A stretch of DNA of 64,000 nt from Diadophis punctatus similis (taxonomy: Eukaryota; Chordata; Lepidosauria; Squamata; Dipsadidae), in assembly GCA_023053685.1 (NCBI GenBank), contig JALIGW010000032.1, positions 5,280,343 to 5,344,342 of the forward strand. Direction: 5' to 3'. The translations under genes were made by a program, and so were the position numbers. The notes under the pieces were generated by a model. The model worked only from the letters and a program-made list of their open reading frames with translations. It ran no database searches and had not been told where the DNA came from. Below are positions 30,933-42,260 of this stretch, in pieces; position 1 is the first letter of the stretch; each line of letters starts with the position of its first letter.

Positions 30933-31309
30933 GAATGGATGATGGGCCTTCTTAAACCACTGAGATGGTTCTACATGGCAGAAAATCACAGATTTGCAAC
31001 TGATTGATTTGCAAAGGGGAGATTGCTAAAAACAACAACAACACCCCATAGCAAATAGGTGGGTTGAAGTTTCAATTGATGCCTCTGGCTCAGGGACAGT
31101 TTTTAATTAAATTAATTAATTCATTACAACATTGCAGAGTAATCCCATAGATCCTTTAACGCATTTGGTTCACTTGTTCTCCTGGTCTTGTCCACTTTCT
31201 GGAGTTGGGCTACTGGAATGTCTTTATTTATTTAACTTATATCCCACCGTTATTATTTTTATAAAGAACTCAAGGCTGGGAACGGAAGTCTTCTAGTCCA
31301 ACCATGTCA

Positions 31310-31990
31310 GTATGTGAGAGTTCATGAATTGGGATAGACATGGTAACAGGTCAGCCAATGGGGCCTTTTTGGTGACCCAGACGGCTCGGAGCCTGGACGT
31401 GGCTTGGGTTCACTGATATACAGTTGCTGTTGTTTGGCTTCGTGTTCATGGTTGTGCCACATCTTCATGGAGGGTGTCAGTTTGCTTCATGTATGGATTG
31501 GAGGGGTTTAAAGTGGCTAATGATGCAGCTGTAGTATGGCTTCTGGTTTGTGGTCAGGCCACATTGGTGTGGGTTTGGGTTTGCTTATTGCATGGATGTG
31601 TGGTGGTGATCAGAACACACCTCCAATCAGAACACACCTCCAACCAATCAGAACACAGCCATGCTCCCACCCCATCAGTTCAAACTCCCACTGGCAGTTA
31701 AAAGGAAGAAACAGCTGCAATCTCACATTGCTCCTAGAAGCAGGAAGCAGAAGTCACCAGCCTGATGATGATGAATGAGACTTCATCAAAACGTCGCCAA
31801 GACACTTCTAATTTCACACGGGAGAAAACCCGAATAACCAAAGACCTACATATGAGTGCTTCTGTGATTATTGATTCTGTACTTCTGGATTCTGAGTTCT
31901 GCTTCTGGCTTCTGCTGTATGGTATTGTATATAAAGAAGTTTCTTATATAAATGAATCCTGCTGAATTATTTGTGTGCTGGTTGGATTGC
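31310..31990 (+). mobile_element. Penelope-like tail, family B
   Basis: The core cttcatcaaaacgtcgccaa at about 31782 is preceded by a cctccaatcagaacaca segment (duplicated) and followed by a leader-like end. The arrangement parallels family A. Classification is tentative. Confidence 0.45.
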
Positions 31991-32004
31991 TGCGAACTCT
32001 AACA

Positions 32005-32310
32005 AACCACCTGACCTGGTCAAGAGTCTTTATACCATCCTGGACAAACGGTTGTCCAATCTCTTCTTGAAAACCTCCAGTGATGGAGCAAACACAACTG
32101 CGGAAGGCCAGCCGTTCCATTGATCAATTGTTCTCCCTGTCAGGAAATTCCTCCTTCGTTCCAGGCTGGATCTCCCTCTGGGGATCTTCCATCCATTGCT
32201 TCTTCTCCTGCCTTCAGGTGCCTTGGAGAATAGCTCTTGGCAAACAGAAGACCCTCCCTCTTCTCTGTGACAGCCCTTCAGGTATTGGAAGAGGCTGTGA
32301 AGACTTGCTA
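32005..32310 (-). mobile_element. CR1/L3 LINE 3' end
   Basis: The reverse frame reads ERRRNFLTGRTIDQWNGWP and SLEVFKKRLDNRLSRMV. An extra segment interrupts the GG-S-LFSKAPEGR region. Confidence 0.85.
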
Positions 32311-32774
32311 TTTTAAACTCCATTTTCCCACAATGTCTGCCAGAAGCAGCCTCTCTTTGCAATGGATGCAGCGACAGGAAACAGAGTGACAATGCTAACC
32401 GTTGGTGTCATGAAAAGAGGCATCAGAAGTGCCAAGTGGGTGGAAAACTCCCTCCCAACACACACCCCAGCTCCTTTCCTTATCTCCTGGAACACTCAGA
32501 AGCACTCTGGCCCAGCAGGTGTGCAAACACAATTAGATTCCTCCCATCCGACACACGCCTCTCTTCTTGTTCTTGTCTTTGGAGACACCCCAGAGCTGTT
32601 TGGGGGAGTCCTTCTGAATCTCCTGGCCACAGCAACACTGGGCCGTTAAAGGAGACCACCATGGGGGTCTATTGATAGCACAGATGCTGTTTAAGAGAGA
32701 AGCGGAGGGGAATTCAGGCAGGTTTTTTGCAAAAGGACTCTTTGCAAACAGAAGACACTTTGGGTATTGCCTGA
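32311..32774. other. No recognised gene or repeat
   Basis: Ordinary sequence before the microsatellite cluster. Confidence 0.4.
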
Positions 32775-33474
<700 letters not shown>

Positions 33475-33489
33475 CCCTCCTCCTCCTCC

Positions 33490-33740
33490 TCCTCTCCACA
33501 CACCTCACTCCTTTCTAGCACTGATGATATTACCTAGTTTGGGAATGAAATGTCTGCAAGAAAACAAGCAAGCTCAGAGACCCCCACAGTCTTCCTCCTC
33601 CTCCTCCTCCTCTCCACAAACCTCACTCCTTTCCAGCACTGATGACGTTCCCTAGTTGGGTCATGAAACGTCTGCAGGAAAGCCACCAAGATAACCCCTC
33701 CAGTTCAAACCTGAGCTGCAAATATTCTCTTCCATCCATA
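33490..33740 (+). repeat. Two family A tail units
   Basis: Cores near 33540 and 33658 with CTC spacers, ending ttcaaacctgagctgcaaat. Confidence 0.75.
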
Positions 33741-34359
33741 TAATTTGTGTCTTTAACATTTTCCCCCTTCGATCCGATTACAAATCACAGCTAAATCTGG
33801 AAGGGAGTCCTCTAACCATCTTAAAAAAAAAAAGACAGCATTAGACGCTCCGAATGTGTGGAGAGCTGCTATTCTTACCAAGCTCACCAGGCAGAAAATC
33901 AATTCGCCTGTTTGAGAATTGGTATTTCTGCTGATACGGAAGCTCTCCAGCTGACCCAATCCATTTCAAAAAAGAAGCGAGCACCTCCTTTTGCCTTTCC
34001 ACACAATTACAAACCGACACAATAGCTCAGAGCAGTTATTTTGGATTCTCACAACGAAGATCGGAAACAGTGAAAAGAGTTACCGCATTCAGGCAAAAGG
34101 AAATTTAATAATAGATTAATCTTCCGGCTCGTTAGCGACAAGATGATTTGGATCCTCGCTTTCAGGTTGGAAAACTTCGCTATTCAACTGCCAACACTAA
34201 TGGTAATATATTACTTTGTCTGCTTTTTGTTCTAATTTTTTGATTATGGCTTTTTAAATCCTTTTGTTTGTAATGCTGGTCTGTGACCGTAATAAAAGAT
34301 GGATTGATTCGCTGTTCAGTTGCCACAAGAGGTTTCCCAAGCAAGTTTATTGTCTGCTA
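33741..34359. other. No recognised gene or repeat
   Basis: AT-rich and unassigned. Confidence 0.4.
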
Positions 34360-34600
34360 AGACTCTCATAAAAATGTCCCAAAGGTGCTTTTTTCAAGAG
34401 GCAACTGGACTTTTCTTGTTTTTCTTTGAAGACGTTTCACTTCTCATTCAAGAAGCTTCTTCAGCTCTGACTGGATGCTGGGGAAGGGAAAGATTTACAT
34501 TCCTTGCAGACAGCTGGTCATTTGTATCCTTTTAGAGGATCATTGAGGCCACTTGGAGGTTTATCTGTGTCCTCAGGGTCACCTGAGTGGTGAAAATGGT
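34360..34600 (-). mobile_element. Penelope-like tail, family C
   Basis: The minus strand reads gaagaagcttcttgaatgag then tgaaacgtcttcaaag and ccagttgcctcttgaaaaaa-like sequence. Related pieces are at 62765-62945 and 63735-64000. Family assignment is tentative. Confidence 0.5.
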
Positions 34601-35280
34601 TCCTGTAGTCTGCAGGAAGATCATTGTAGGTTTTAGAAAGAGCCTGCATGGTCATGCTCCACTCAGTATCCAGGATGCAGCTGTAGCGGTGGTCAACAGT
34701 ATTAAGTATCTGGGGGAGCAGATAACTAACAATCTGAACTGGTCTCTCTACCCATCATCCTTAGTGAAGCGTGCAAACCAGCGTCTGCATTTCCTGCATC
34801 GGATGAGGAGATCACCTCTTTCTCCTTCTGTCCTGGCCACTTTTTACAGAGGCACGATGGAGAGCATTTGAACAAACCGCATCCCTGTTTGGTTTGGTGG
34901 CCACAGGGCCTCAGATAGAAAGTCCCTACAGAGAGTGGTGAGGACAGCAGAGAAGATTATCTGAAGCTCGTTTTTTATTATTCAGGGTGCTGCTTATAAG
35001 CGCTATGTGCTTAGAGCTCCAAGCATCGTTAGAGACCCCAAACACACACACTTCATGGTCTGTTTTTGTTGCTCCCCGCTCCCCCCGGGAAGAGGATTCA
35101 AAATATCTATAGCAGGACTACCAGATTCTGTAACAGCTTTGTTCCTTAGGGCCTGGCCATCCGTCTGGTAAACTTGCAAGATTCGTTTCTCTTGCCATGT
35201 ACGTGTATACATCAAAACTAGACTGTGTTGTTTCTCCATGTTATATAATATATTATGTGGGTGTATACATAATTTTGTAT

Positions 35281-35351
<71 letters not shown>

Positions 35352-35478
35352 TTTTGTCGTGTTTATGTAGTGCATATTAGAGGTGGACCCTTTGACAACT
35401 GTAGGCAATGAAATTTCACTTTAATGTATGCAGATTAGTGTACATTCAAAGTGACAATAAAGTTATTCTAAGTTTAAG
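34600..35478 (+). pseudogene. Rex-like LINE RT C-terminus and 3' UTR
   Basis: The frame 34587-34871 reads VNSIKYLGEQITNNLNWSL, KRANQRLHFLHRMRRS and LATFYRGTMESI, ended by a stop, then WFGGHRASDRKSLQRVVRTA out of frame. The 3' UTR ends attcaaagtgacaataaag. A (TTTA)n array sits at 35276-35356. Confidence 0.7.
35276..35356 (+). repeat. (TTTA)n microsatellite
   Basis: About 20 pure TTTA units inside the LINE 3' UTR. Confidence 0.95.
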
Positions 35479-35600
35479 AGCCTGAATTTGGATCACGTGA
35501 CCATGGGAAACTGCCAAGTCATAAGTGCAAGGACTGGTTGTAAGTCACTTTTTCCAGTGCCCTTATAAAATTGTTGTAAATTGAGAACTATCTATATTGC
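35479..35600 (-). mobile_element. MITE family B fragment
   Basis: Contains ggatcacgtgaccatggg and gttgtaagtcactttttcc in reverse family B order. No termini. Confidence 0.5.
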
Positions 35601-35874
35601 ACCTGGTAGGTGCTGATGAGCAATGCGCTCCTTTGCTCATTTCACCTGGCTAAAGGTACCCAATCCCTCCAACAAGCAGCTACTTTTAATTCCAAATACA
35701 ATTAGGACAAATTTCTTAAATAAAGTCAAAACCCCTTCCTTGCACGTATTTAATTACTTCCCCCTTCTGTCACATTAAACGCAACATATTTGGCAGCAAA
35801 TTTCTGCAGGTGTCCTGCAAATTCTGCTCCATAAAATAATGGTTGAGATCGGGGGGAAAATGAAATGTATTCCA

Positions 35875-36140
35875 TGTTGGAATATTCATGACTGGGAGAG
35901 CCATGTGATTGAGTCAGCCAATTGGGCTGAAGTGTTAATTGAGCATGTCCAGAAACTTAGCAAGAAGAAGGGTGTGGTTTAGTCTGTCCACCATTATACT
36001 CCAGTATGAAAACATCTCAACATGTGATCTGAAACAAAGTGTGGTATTGTTAATGTTTTATTCTACTTATAAAGAAGTTATTTGAATCAGCAAAATGCAG
36101 TTATCTTTTGAAGCTTCTGATTTATTGCGTAACTCTGACA
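35875..36140 (+). repeat. Copia 5' LTR
   Basis: 266 bp, beginning tgttggaatattc and ending gtaactctgaca. A TATA-like ttataaag lies near 36067 and is a candidate promoter. Confidence 0.95.
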
Positions 36141-36154
36141 GGTTATGGGCCCAG
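36141..36154 (+). promoter_or_regulatory. Primer-binding site (half-tRNA-iMet type)
   Basis: The sequence ggttatgggcccag directly follows the LTR. It is complementary to the anticodon stem-loop of vertebrate initiator tRNA-Met, not to a tRNA 3' end. Drosophila copia primes from this same internal region using a cleaved tRNA. Confidence 0.85.
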
Positions 36155-36256
36155 AAATCGCTCAAGAAGTAAAGTTAAAACTGCATTGTAATTTAAAGCT
36201 GATAAGAAGCTGTCTGTGTTGTTAAAGGAACAGGCAGAGAAGAAAAATAAAGCAGG

Positions 36257-39200
36257 ATGGCTGCTGCTATGGAATTTAAAGACAGTCCAATACCTAAATT
36301 GGGGAAGAAAAATTATTTAATTTGGGCTGCAAAAATGGAATGTTTTTTGAAAGCAAAAGAATTATGGGACATAGTAGCAGACCCCCCGCAAGTGCTTGGA
36401 GCAGCAGATCAAAAGGCTCATGACAAAGCTATGGCTTATCTTCTTTTAAGTCTGGGGGATGATCAATTCTTAAATGTAGCTGAATTAAAGTCTGCAAAAG
36501 AAATATGGCAGAAATTGAAAGCAGTACATGTCAATGTTTCTGCGTGTAATGTGGTCCAACTTTCAAGAAAGCTTTTCAGAATGAGTTTGCAGACAGGAGA
36601 TTCTATGGAAGATCATTTAATGAAAATGCAGTCTAATTTTCTAGAATTGGAGCAACGTGGAGTAAAGTTTCCAGAGTCCCAAAAAGTTGTATTAGTGTTA
36701 AATAGTTTGGATCAGAGCTGGGAGACTGTATCAGCTATTTTTGAAAGTAAGCCAGAAGCAGATTTGAATTTGGAGGCTTTGAAATCGTGTTTATTGAATG
36801 AATATGAGAAAAGGCTTTTCAGCCATGCTGATGGAAAATTCCACAGGCGGGGGCCCAACAAGGAGTACAGTGGAAACTTACAGCAAGTCTCCAGCAAAAT
36901 TTTCCACAGGCTGCCTATCTCTAGCAACAGCCGAGGTGTCTGCAGACAAGAGGAAAGCAGAGGCAGGAGAGATCAAGTTACACAGCAACAATTCTTCAAG
37001 CAAGTTAAAAAAGCATGTTTCATTTGTGGAGAAACCAATCATCTGCAGAAAAGCTGTGCACAGAGAAGAAATATGCAAGACAAGAGACATTATTTGCAAG
37101 GACAGATTGCAGTTGCAAAAGTTTGCTATAATAACAATAGAGACAAATGGTTGATTGACAGTGGGGCTAGTCAAACAATTGTTAATAATTCTGACTTATT
37201 TTCCAGATTTTTCCCAGGAAACCATGAAGAAGTGGCCTTAGCCAATGGTCAAAAGGCTAAAATCATTGGAAGAGGCGATGTGCAAATTCCATATTTGGAA
37301 TCCAGGTTTACTGATGTGTTATATGTACCTGAAATGGAGCATAATTTGTTAAGTGTGTCTAGTTTAGACAAGCAAGGTTATGAAACCACATTTGTTAATG
37401 GGAAGTGTCTCATCCAAAGAAATGGGAATGTTTGTGCACAGGGCATAAAAGAGGATAATCTTTATGTATTGCAGGGACAAAAGGTCCCACATTGTTCCCA
37501 GATATTTAAAAATGTAGCAGAACACAATTCGTGTGTTCATCTTCTGCACAGACGACTTGGTCATGCTAATTTTAAGGTTGTTCAACAAATGAAAGAATTT
37601 GCAGAAGGATTAGATTTGAAGGGATGTAAGGCATATTTGGATTGTGCAGTATGCAAAGCATCGAAATCTAAAGCATTCCCAGTGAGCAAGTTTAGCACAA
37701 GACAAACCACAAGAGCTCTAGAACTGGTTCATGCTGATTTAATTGGGCCTATGCAAGCCAGTTTGGGAGGAGCAAAGTATGCGCTGGTCATTGTGGATGA
37801 CTACAGCAGGTTTGGGTTTTGCTACTTACTTAAGAGTAAAACAAAGGTGCTACAGCAATTTAAGCAATGGTTAAGTTTTGTAGAGAGAAGGTACAAACAA
37901 CAGGTATGTCAGTTGCAAACTGACAGAGGTTCTGAATTTATGTCAACAAATTTTCAACAATGGTTGAGACAATTGGGAATAAGACACAGGCGCACAAATC
38001 CTTACACACCGGGAGAGAACGGAGTGGCTGAAAAGAGGAATGGTGTTTTGCAAACAATGAAAGACTCATTACTGGAGGATTCTGGTATGAGCAGGTCATA
38101 TTGGGGTGAAGCCATACTGACTGCCAATTATTTAGTAAATAGGTTGTGGAGTTCATCCATCAATAATACTCCATATGCAATGCTATATGGGAGAAAGCCT
38201 TCTTTAGCACATTTAAAAATATTTGGAAGTACTGCTTGGGTACATATTCCAAAGGCAATCAGAAGAAAGGGACAACAAAAGGCTAGAAAGCTCAGATTTG
38301 TGGGCTCTGAGCCAGGCTCAAAAGGGTATCGCTTTAGCGATGGAAGTAAAAGGATAGTGATTTCAAGATCTGCTAGTTTTGCAGAACAAAATTGGAACAG
38401 AATTGATGCAAATTCTGAAAATGTCTCACTTAGTGACGGTGATCCACTTAGCGACGGTGATCCACTTAGTGACAATAACTCATGTAATGATGGTGAATCA
38501 TTTACTGAAGGTGTCAATGTTCAGGGAGGAGAGTCTGAACAAGATATGAAGACAGAAAAGCTTGAAACACAAGTACAGGCAATGCCACGTAGGTCAGAGC
38601 GTAGGAACAGAGGGGTTCCGCCAGACAGGTATTCTGCCAGTAAAGTTAAAGTGTGTAATGTGTGGTATGAGCCAAGAAACTATAAGGAAGTATTGGCATT
38701 ACCAAAAGTTGAACAAGAAAAGTGGAAGGAAGCCATGGATAAAGAGATGAAATCCATGGGCGATCATGAAGTGTTCACATCTATGACTTTGCCACAGGGT
38801 ACGAAAGCTGTAGGATGTAAGTGGGTATATAAGAAAAAGGTATTACCCAATAATGAAGTACAGTATAAGGCAAGATTAGTGGCACAAGGTTTTTCTCAAT
38901 TAAAGAATGTGCACTATGATGAGGTGTTCGCGCCAACTGTAAAAGGTGAGAGCATAAGACTAGCACTGGCATTAGCATCAGCATACAGGCATAGAATTTG
39001 GCATTTTGATATAACCACTGCATTTCTCAATGCTGAATTAGAGGAAGAAATTTATATGGTTCAAGCGCCAGGGTATGAAAATAAAAAGCCTAACATGGTG
39101 TATAAATTGAACAAGGCCATTTATGGGCTGAAGCAGTCAGCCAGAAAGTGGAATATCTGTTTAGATACTGCATTGAAAGGTCTTGGGTTCAAGAGTTGCA

Positions 39201-40243
39201 AAGCTGATGGTTGCATATACACTGGAAAGTTACAAGGTGGGAATTGTCTACTATTAGCATTTGTGGATGATCTTTGTTTCATTGCAAAGGATGCATCACA
39301 AGTTAAAGAATTTGCTAATAAGTTAGAAAAGAAATTTGAATTAAAGAATTTGGGAGAAATAAAGAATTATCTCGGTGTAGAGATACAAAAAACTGAAAAG
39401 GGTTATATTCTCAGTCAAAGGAGAAAAATTGAACAATTATTAGAGAAATATAACATGAAAGATTGTAATATTGCTCCTACACCTATGAGCACAGATTTTT
39501 ACAATAGTTTGGGTGAGGACAAAAGTGAAGCCTGTGATCAGGAGATATATCACTCTGCAATAGGGAGTCTGTTATATCTGTCACAGTGGTCCAGACCAGA
39601 CATAGCTTGTGCAGTGAGCATCTTAAGTCGCTTTACTGCTACACCTACAAAGTTGCATTGGATGGGTGTGAAAAGAATTCTCAGGTATTTGAAGGGAACT
39701 GTGAATTTGGGTCTTCAAATAAAGGTCACTGAAGAATTAAAATTGAAATGTTATGTTGATAGTGATTATGCAAATGATGTAAAAACCAGAAAGTCTAATT
39801 CTGGAATTGTAATAATGTTTGGAGGGGCTTTAATTGGTTGGAAGTCCAGAAAACAAACAACGGTTGCTATTTCAACTGCAGAAGCAGAGTTTATTGCATT
39901 GTCTGAGTTATGTTCTGAAGTAGTTTGGTATGTACAGTTGTTACAAGATTTAAATGTAAATGTAAATGAAGCTGTAACTGTTTATGAAGATAATGCTGCT
40001 TGTATAAAAATGGCAACAGGTGACAGAGTGAAGAACAGAAGCAAACATGTGGACATTAAGTATTGTAATGTCAGGGAAGCTGTAAAAGAAAAATTGATAC
40101 GTTTACATCATTGTTCTTCAGAGGATAATTTAGCAGGCATGATGACCAAACCATTGGGTGGCGTCCATTATAGGAAATGTTTAAATCCAATAGGTTTGAT
40201 GTCTCTCCCAGTAATGAAGGGAGGAGTGTTGGAATATTCATGA
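36257..40243 (+). CDS. Copia Gag-Pol polyprotein (1,328 aa)
   Basis: Encodes capsid and all enzymes for copia retrotransposition. Residues 1-190 are a UBN2/DUF4219-like Gag with KNYLIWAAKMECFLKAKELW. A CCHC zinc knuckle has C254, C257, H262, C267. The protease motif DSGA is at D301. Integrase shows the HHCC zinc site H431, H436, C463, C466 and the DDE triad D494, D556, E592 (35-residue spacing). RT has D918 in FDITTAFLN and FVDD with D1004 and D1005. RNase H has D1168, E1209 and D1245. The ATG lies in aggatgg and no frameshift separates gag from pol. The final codons and stop run 17 bp into the 3' LTR. The region at about 715-750 has a small Asp/Ser-rich repeat (SDGDPL). Confidence 0.96.
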   Translation: MAAAMEFKDSPIPKLGKKNYLIWAAKMECFLKAKELWDIVADPPQVLGAADQKAHDKAMAYLLLSLGDDQFLNVAELKSAKEIWQKLKAVHVNVSACNVVQLSRKLFRMSLQTGDSMEDHLMKMQSNFLELEQRGVKFPESQKVVLVLNSLDQSWETVSAIFESKPEADLNLEALKSCLLNEYEKRLFSHADGKFHRRGPNKEYSGNLQQVSSKIFHRLPISSNSRGVCRQEESRGRRDQVTQQQFFKQVKKACFICGETNHLQKSCAQRRNMQDKRHYLQGQIAVAKVCYNNNRDKWLIDSGASQTIVNNSDLFSRFFPGNHEEVALANGQKAKIIGRGDVQIPYLESRFTDVLYVPEMEHNLLSVSSLDKQGYETTFVNGKCLIQRNGNVCAQGIKEDNLYVLQGQKVPHCSQIFKNVAEHNSCVHLLHRRLGHANFKVVQQMKEFAEGLDLKGCKAYLDCAVCKASKSKAFPVSKFSTRQTTRALELVHADLIGPMQASLGGAKYALVIVDDYSRFGFCYLLKSKTKVLQQFKQWLSFVERRYKQQVCQLQTDRGSEFMSTNFQQWLRQLGIRHRRTNPYTPGENGVAEKRNGVLQTMKDSLLEDSGMSRSYWGEAILTANYLVNRLWSSSINNTPYAMLYGRKPSLAHLKIFGSTAWVHIPKAIRRKGQQKARKLRFVGSEPGSKGYRFSDGSKRIVISRSASFAEQNWNRIDANSENVSLSDGDPLSDGDPLSDNNSCNDGESFTEGVNVQGGESEQDMKTEKLETQVQAMPRRSERRNRGVPPDRYSASKVKVCNVWYEPRNYKEVLALPKVEQEKWKEAMDKEMKSMGDHEVFTSMTLPQGTKAVGCKWVYKKKVLPNNEVQYKARLVAQGFSQLKNVHYDEVFAPTVKGESIRLALALASAYRHRIWHFDITTAFLNAELEEEIYMVQAPGYENKKPNMVYKLNKAIYGLKQSARKWNICLDTALKGLGFKSCKADGCIYTGKLQGGNCLLLAFVDDLCFIAKDASQVKEFANKLEKKFELKNLGEIKNYLGVEIQKTEKGYILSQRRKIEQLLEKYNMKDCNIAPTPMSTDFYNSLGEDKSEACDQEIYHSAIGSLLYLSQWSRPDIACAVSILSRFTATPTKLHWMGVKRILRYLKGTVNLGLQIKVTEELKLKCYVDSDYANDVKTRKSNSGIVIMFGGALIGWKSRKQTTVAISTAEAEFIALSELCSEVVWYVQLLQDLNVNVNEAVTVYEDNAACIKMATGDRVKNRSKHVDIKYCNVREAVKEKLIRLHHCSSEDNLAGMMTKPLGGVHYRKCLNPIGLMSLPVMKGGVLEYS
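40215..40226 (+). promoter_or_regulatory. Polypurine tract of copia
   Basis: The sequence gaagggaggag lies directly before the 3' LTR and fits a plus-strand priming site. It lies within the coding frame. Confidence 0.85.
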
Positions 40244-40492
40244 CTGGGAGAGCCATGTGATTGAGTCAGCCAATTGGGCTGAAGTGTTAATTGAGCATGT
40301 CCAGAAACTTAGCAAGAAGAAGGGTGTGGTTTAGTCTGTCCACCATTATACTCCAGTATGAAAACATCTCAACATGTGATCTGAAACAAAGTGTGGTATT
40401 GTTAATGTTTTATTCTACTTATAAAGAAGTTATTTGAATCAGCAAAATGCAGTTATCTTTTGAAGCTTCTGATTTATTGCGTAACTCTGACA
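40227..40492 (+). repeat. Copia 3' LTR
   Basis: 266 bp, reading identical to the 5' LTR base for base by eye. Confidence 0.95.
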
Positions 40493-40497
40493 TTCCA

Positions 40498-41059
40498 TTT
40501 ATCTTTTTAATTGATTAAAATTAAATATGGTTAACGTCGTTATTTTGCAGTCATGCATTTCATCGCTTTCCCCTTCTGTTGCATTTGACATTACTATTTG
40601 GCAAAAACTTTTTTTGGGGGGGGGATCCTGGGTGGGGAGGGGCCCAGTCCTCCCCAAATGCTCTTCCCATTTTAGGAGCCAACGGTCCTTCCTTCAGTCC
40701 GAATCTCCTTTGAAAATGGAATTTCTGCACACCGAAACGTGATGCTGAAATCAATCAGAGCAGACAGGAGAATTGCTATTCCTCTTGTGCCGAGCTATTT
40801 TATTTTATTTTATTTTTTTCAATTGGGTGTCATCCTTGCCAAGATCATTCCTGGGTTTGAAGCTTTTACTGTCAAGTCAGGTTTATTTTCGATGTTTTAC
40901 ATTTTGCTTTCCTGACGATGTGCTGTCAAATTGCTTTCAGAGAAGTCGTGTTGGAATTTCTGATTCTCATATAAAGGTAGATGTATTCCGATGATCCGCA
41001 GGTAGGTATGCTGGTAGGTTTTTAACCTGAAGGCTTTTAAAGTAAGCCAGAAGTTTTGG
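40498..41059. other. No recognised gene or repeat
   Basis: Unassigned sequence following the copia insertion. Confidence 0.4.
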
Positions 41060-41067
41060 GTTTGAAG

Positions 41068-41708
41068 CAGGGGCGGGTTCCTAACTTTTTTACTACCACT
41101 CTGTGGGCATGGCTTATTTTGTGGGTGTGGCTTGCCAGCCATGTGACCGGGTGGGTGTTGGCCTTGGGAGCTTGGCAGCAGCCGGAGAAGCGGGGGGAGG
41201 CATTACCCACCCGCAATGCAGCCCCCTGCAGTGGGAGCAGCAAGACCGCGGAAGCGGTTCTTCTAGGAGGCTCCGTCCGGCCTGAATGATTCTCCCCATT
41301 CGATGATCCTAGCCTCCTGCAGCCCATTCCCCCTCCCCTCAGCAGCTCGAGAAGCCTCGAACATGTGAAAATGCCTGGGATCATCACCACGCGTTCGTGG
41401 CTTCTCGGACTGCTGAAGGGAGGGGAACTGAGATAGGTCCTGCCGCCCATTCTTTCAGCATCTCACACGCTCCCTCAGCCATCCTCCCCTGCTTGACTCA
41501 CTGTGGGGTAGGAAGGCAGCGCATGCACAGTGCTGGAAGCTCGGCTTCTGGGCATGCGCAGAAGAAAATGTTTTAAAAAAATTTAAAAACATTTTTTTAA
41601 AATGGCGGCGCCCAGGCACCGGCAACCGACCGCACCGGTATTGTGACGTCACCAGCGAGCCGCTACCGGTGCTATAGAGTGGACCGCGCTGGTAGGAACC
41701 CACCACTG
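41068..41708. mobile_element. hAT-type MITE, family A (641 bp)
   Basis: Ends are caggggcgggttccta and taggaacccaccactg. Duplication gtttgaag is perfect (41060-41067 and 41709-41716). The interior has an inverted pair built on cagcagctcgagaagcc and ggcttctcggactgctg, and one copy of a 123-bp unit that is doubled in the 42360 copy. Confidence 0.95.
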
Positions 41709-41729
41709 GTTTGAAGATCAGCAAGTTTT

Positions 41730-42260
41730 AAGGCTGCTCTCTGTTTATATACTAATGCCTTGCCTTGTCAGTGTTGGTGGGACTTGATTAGGCTGTTGTT
41801 TATTGTTAGCTTGTTGGCCTGAGTTGGTCATTCCTGGATTGGGGTATTGTATGCTTCTTGATGTTGGTTGGTAACTGATGATGTTACCTAGTTGGGTCAT
41901 GAAATGTCTTCAAGAAAATCACCAAGCTCAGGGAGCAAAAAGACCCAATGGTTTGTCTTCTTCTTCTTCTTCTTCTTCTTCTTCTTCTTCTTCTTCTTCT
42001 TCTTCTTCTTCTTCTTCTTCTTCTTCTTCTTCTTCTTCTTCTTCTTCTTCTTCTTCTTCTTCTTCTTCTTCTTCTTCTTCTTCTTCTTCTTCTTCTTCTT
42101 CCTCCTCCTCCTCCTCCTCCTCCTCCTCCTCCTCCTCCTCCTCCTCCTCCTCCTCCTCCTCCTCCTGCTCTCCCTATCTGGGTCATGAAATATCTGCAAG
42201 AGAACCGTCATGGTCAGACAGTACCAAGGGTCCCACATCTCCATTTCCATCACATGTCTT
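41730..42260 (+). mobile_element. Family A Penelope-like tail with CTT/CCT array
   Basis: The left part (41730-41870) is leader sequence in reverse orientation (gctctctgtttatatac). It then switches to forward units at about 41876 and 42178, separated by the array. The switch suggests an inverted arrangement. Confidence 0.6.
41957..42166 (+). repeat. (CTT)n(CCT)n array
   Basis: About 145 bp of pure CTT followed by about 65 bp of CCT, homopyrimidine throughout. Poly-Ser, poly-Leu, poly-Lys and poly-Arg frames here are artefacts. Confidence 0.97.

Larger units (their letters stand above)
35875..40492 (+). mobile_element. Complete Ty1/copia LTR retrotransposon
   Basis: A full element: 5' LTR, primer site, one Gag-Pol frame, polypurine tract, 3' LTR, with 5-bp duplication ttcca at 35870-35874 and 40493-40497. 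The pol order is protease, integrase, RT, RNase H, diagnostic for copia as opposed to gypsy or retroviruses. No envelope frame. By reading, the LTRs are identical and the frame is uninterrupted, so the insertion is recent and the element may be competent. Confidence 0.97.

Noticed and set aside
30531..31007. Four frames of 69-152 codons on both strands
   Set aside because: They mirror each other across a palindromic MITE and have no recognised domain.
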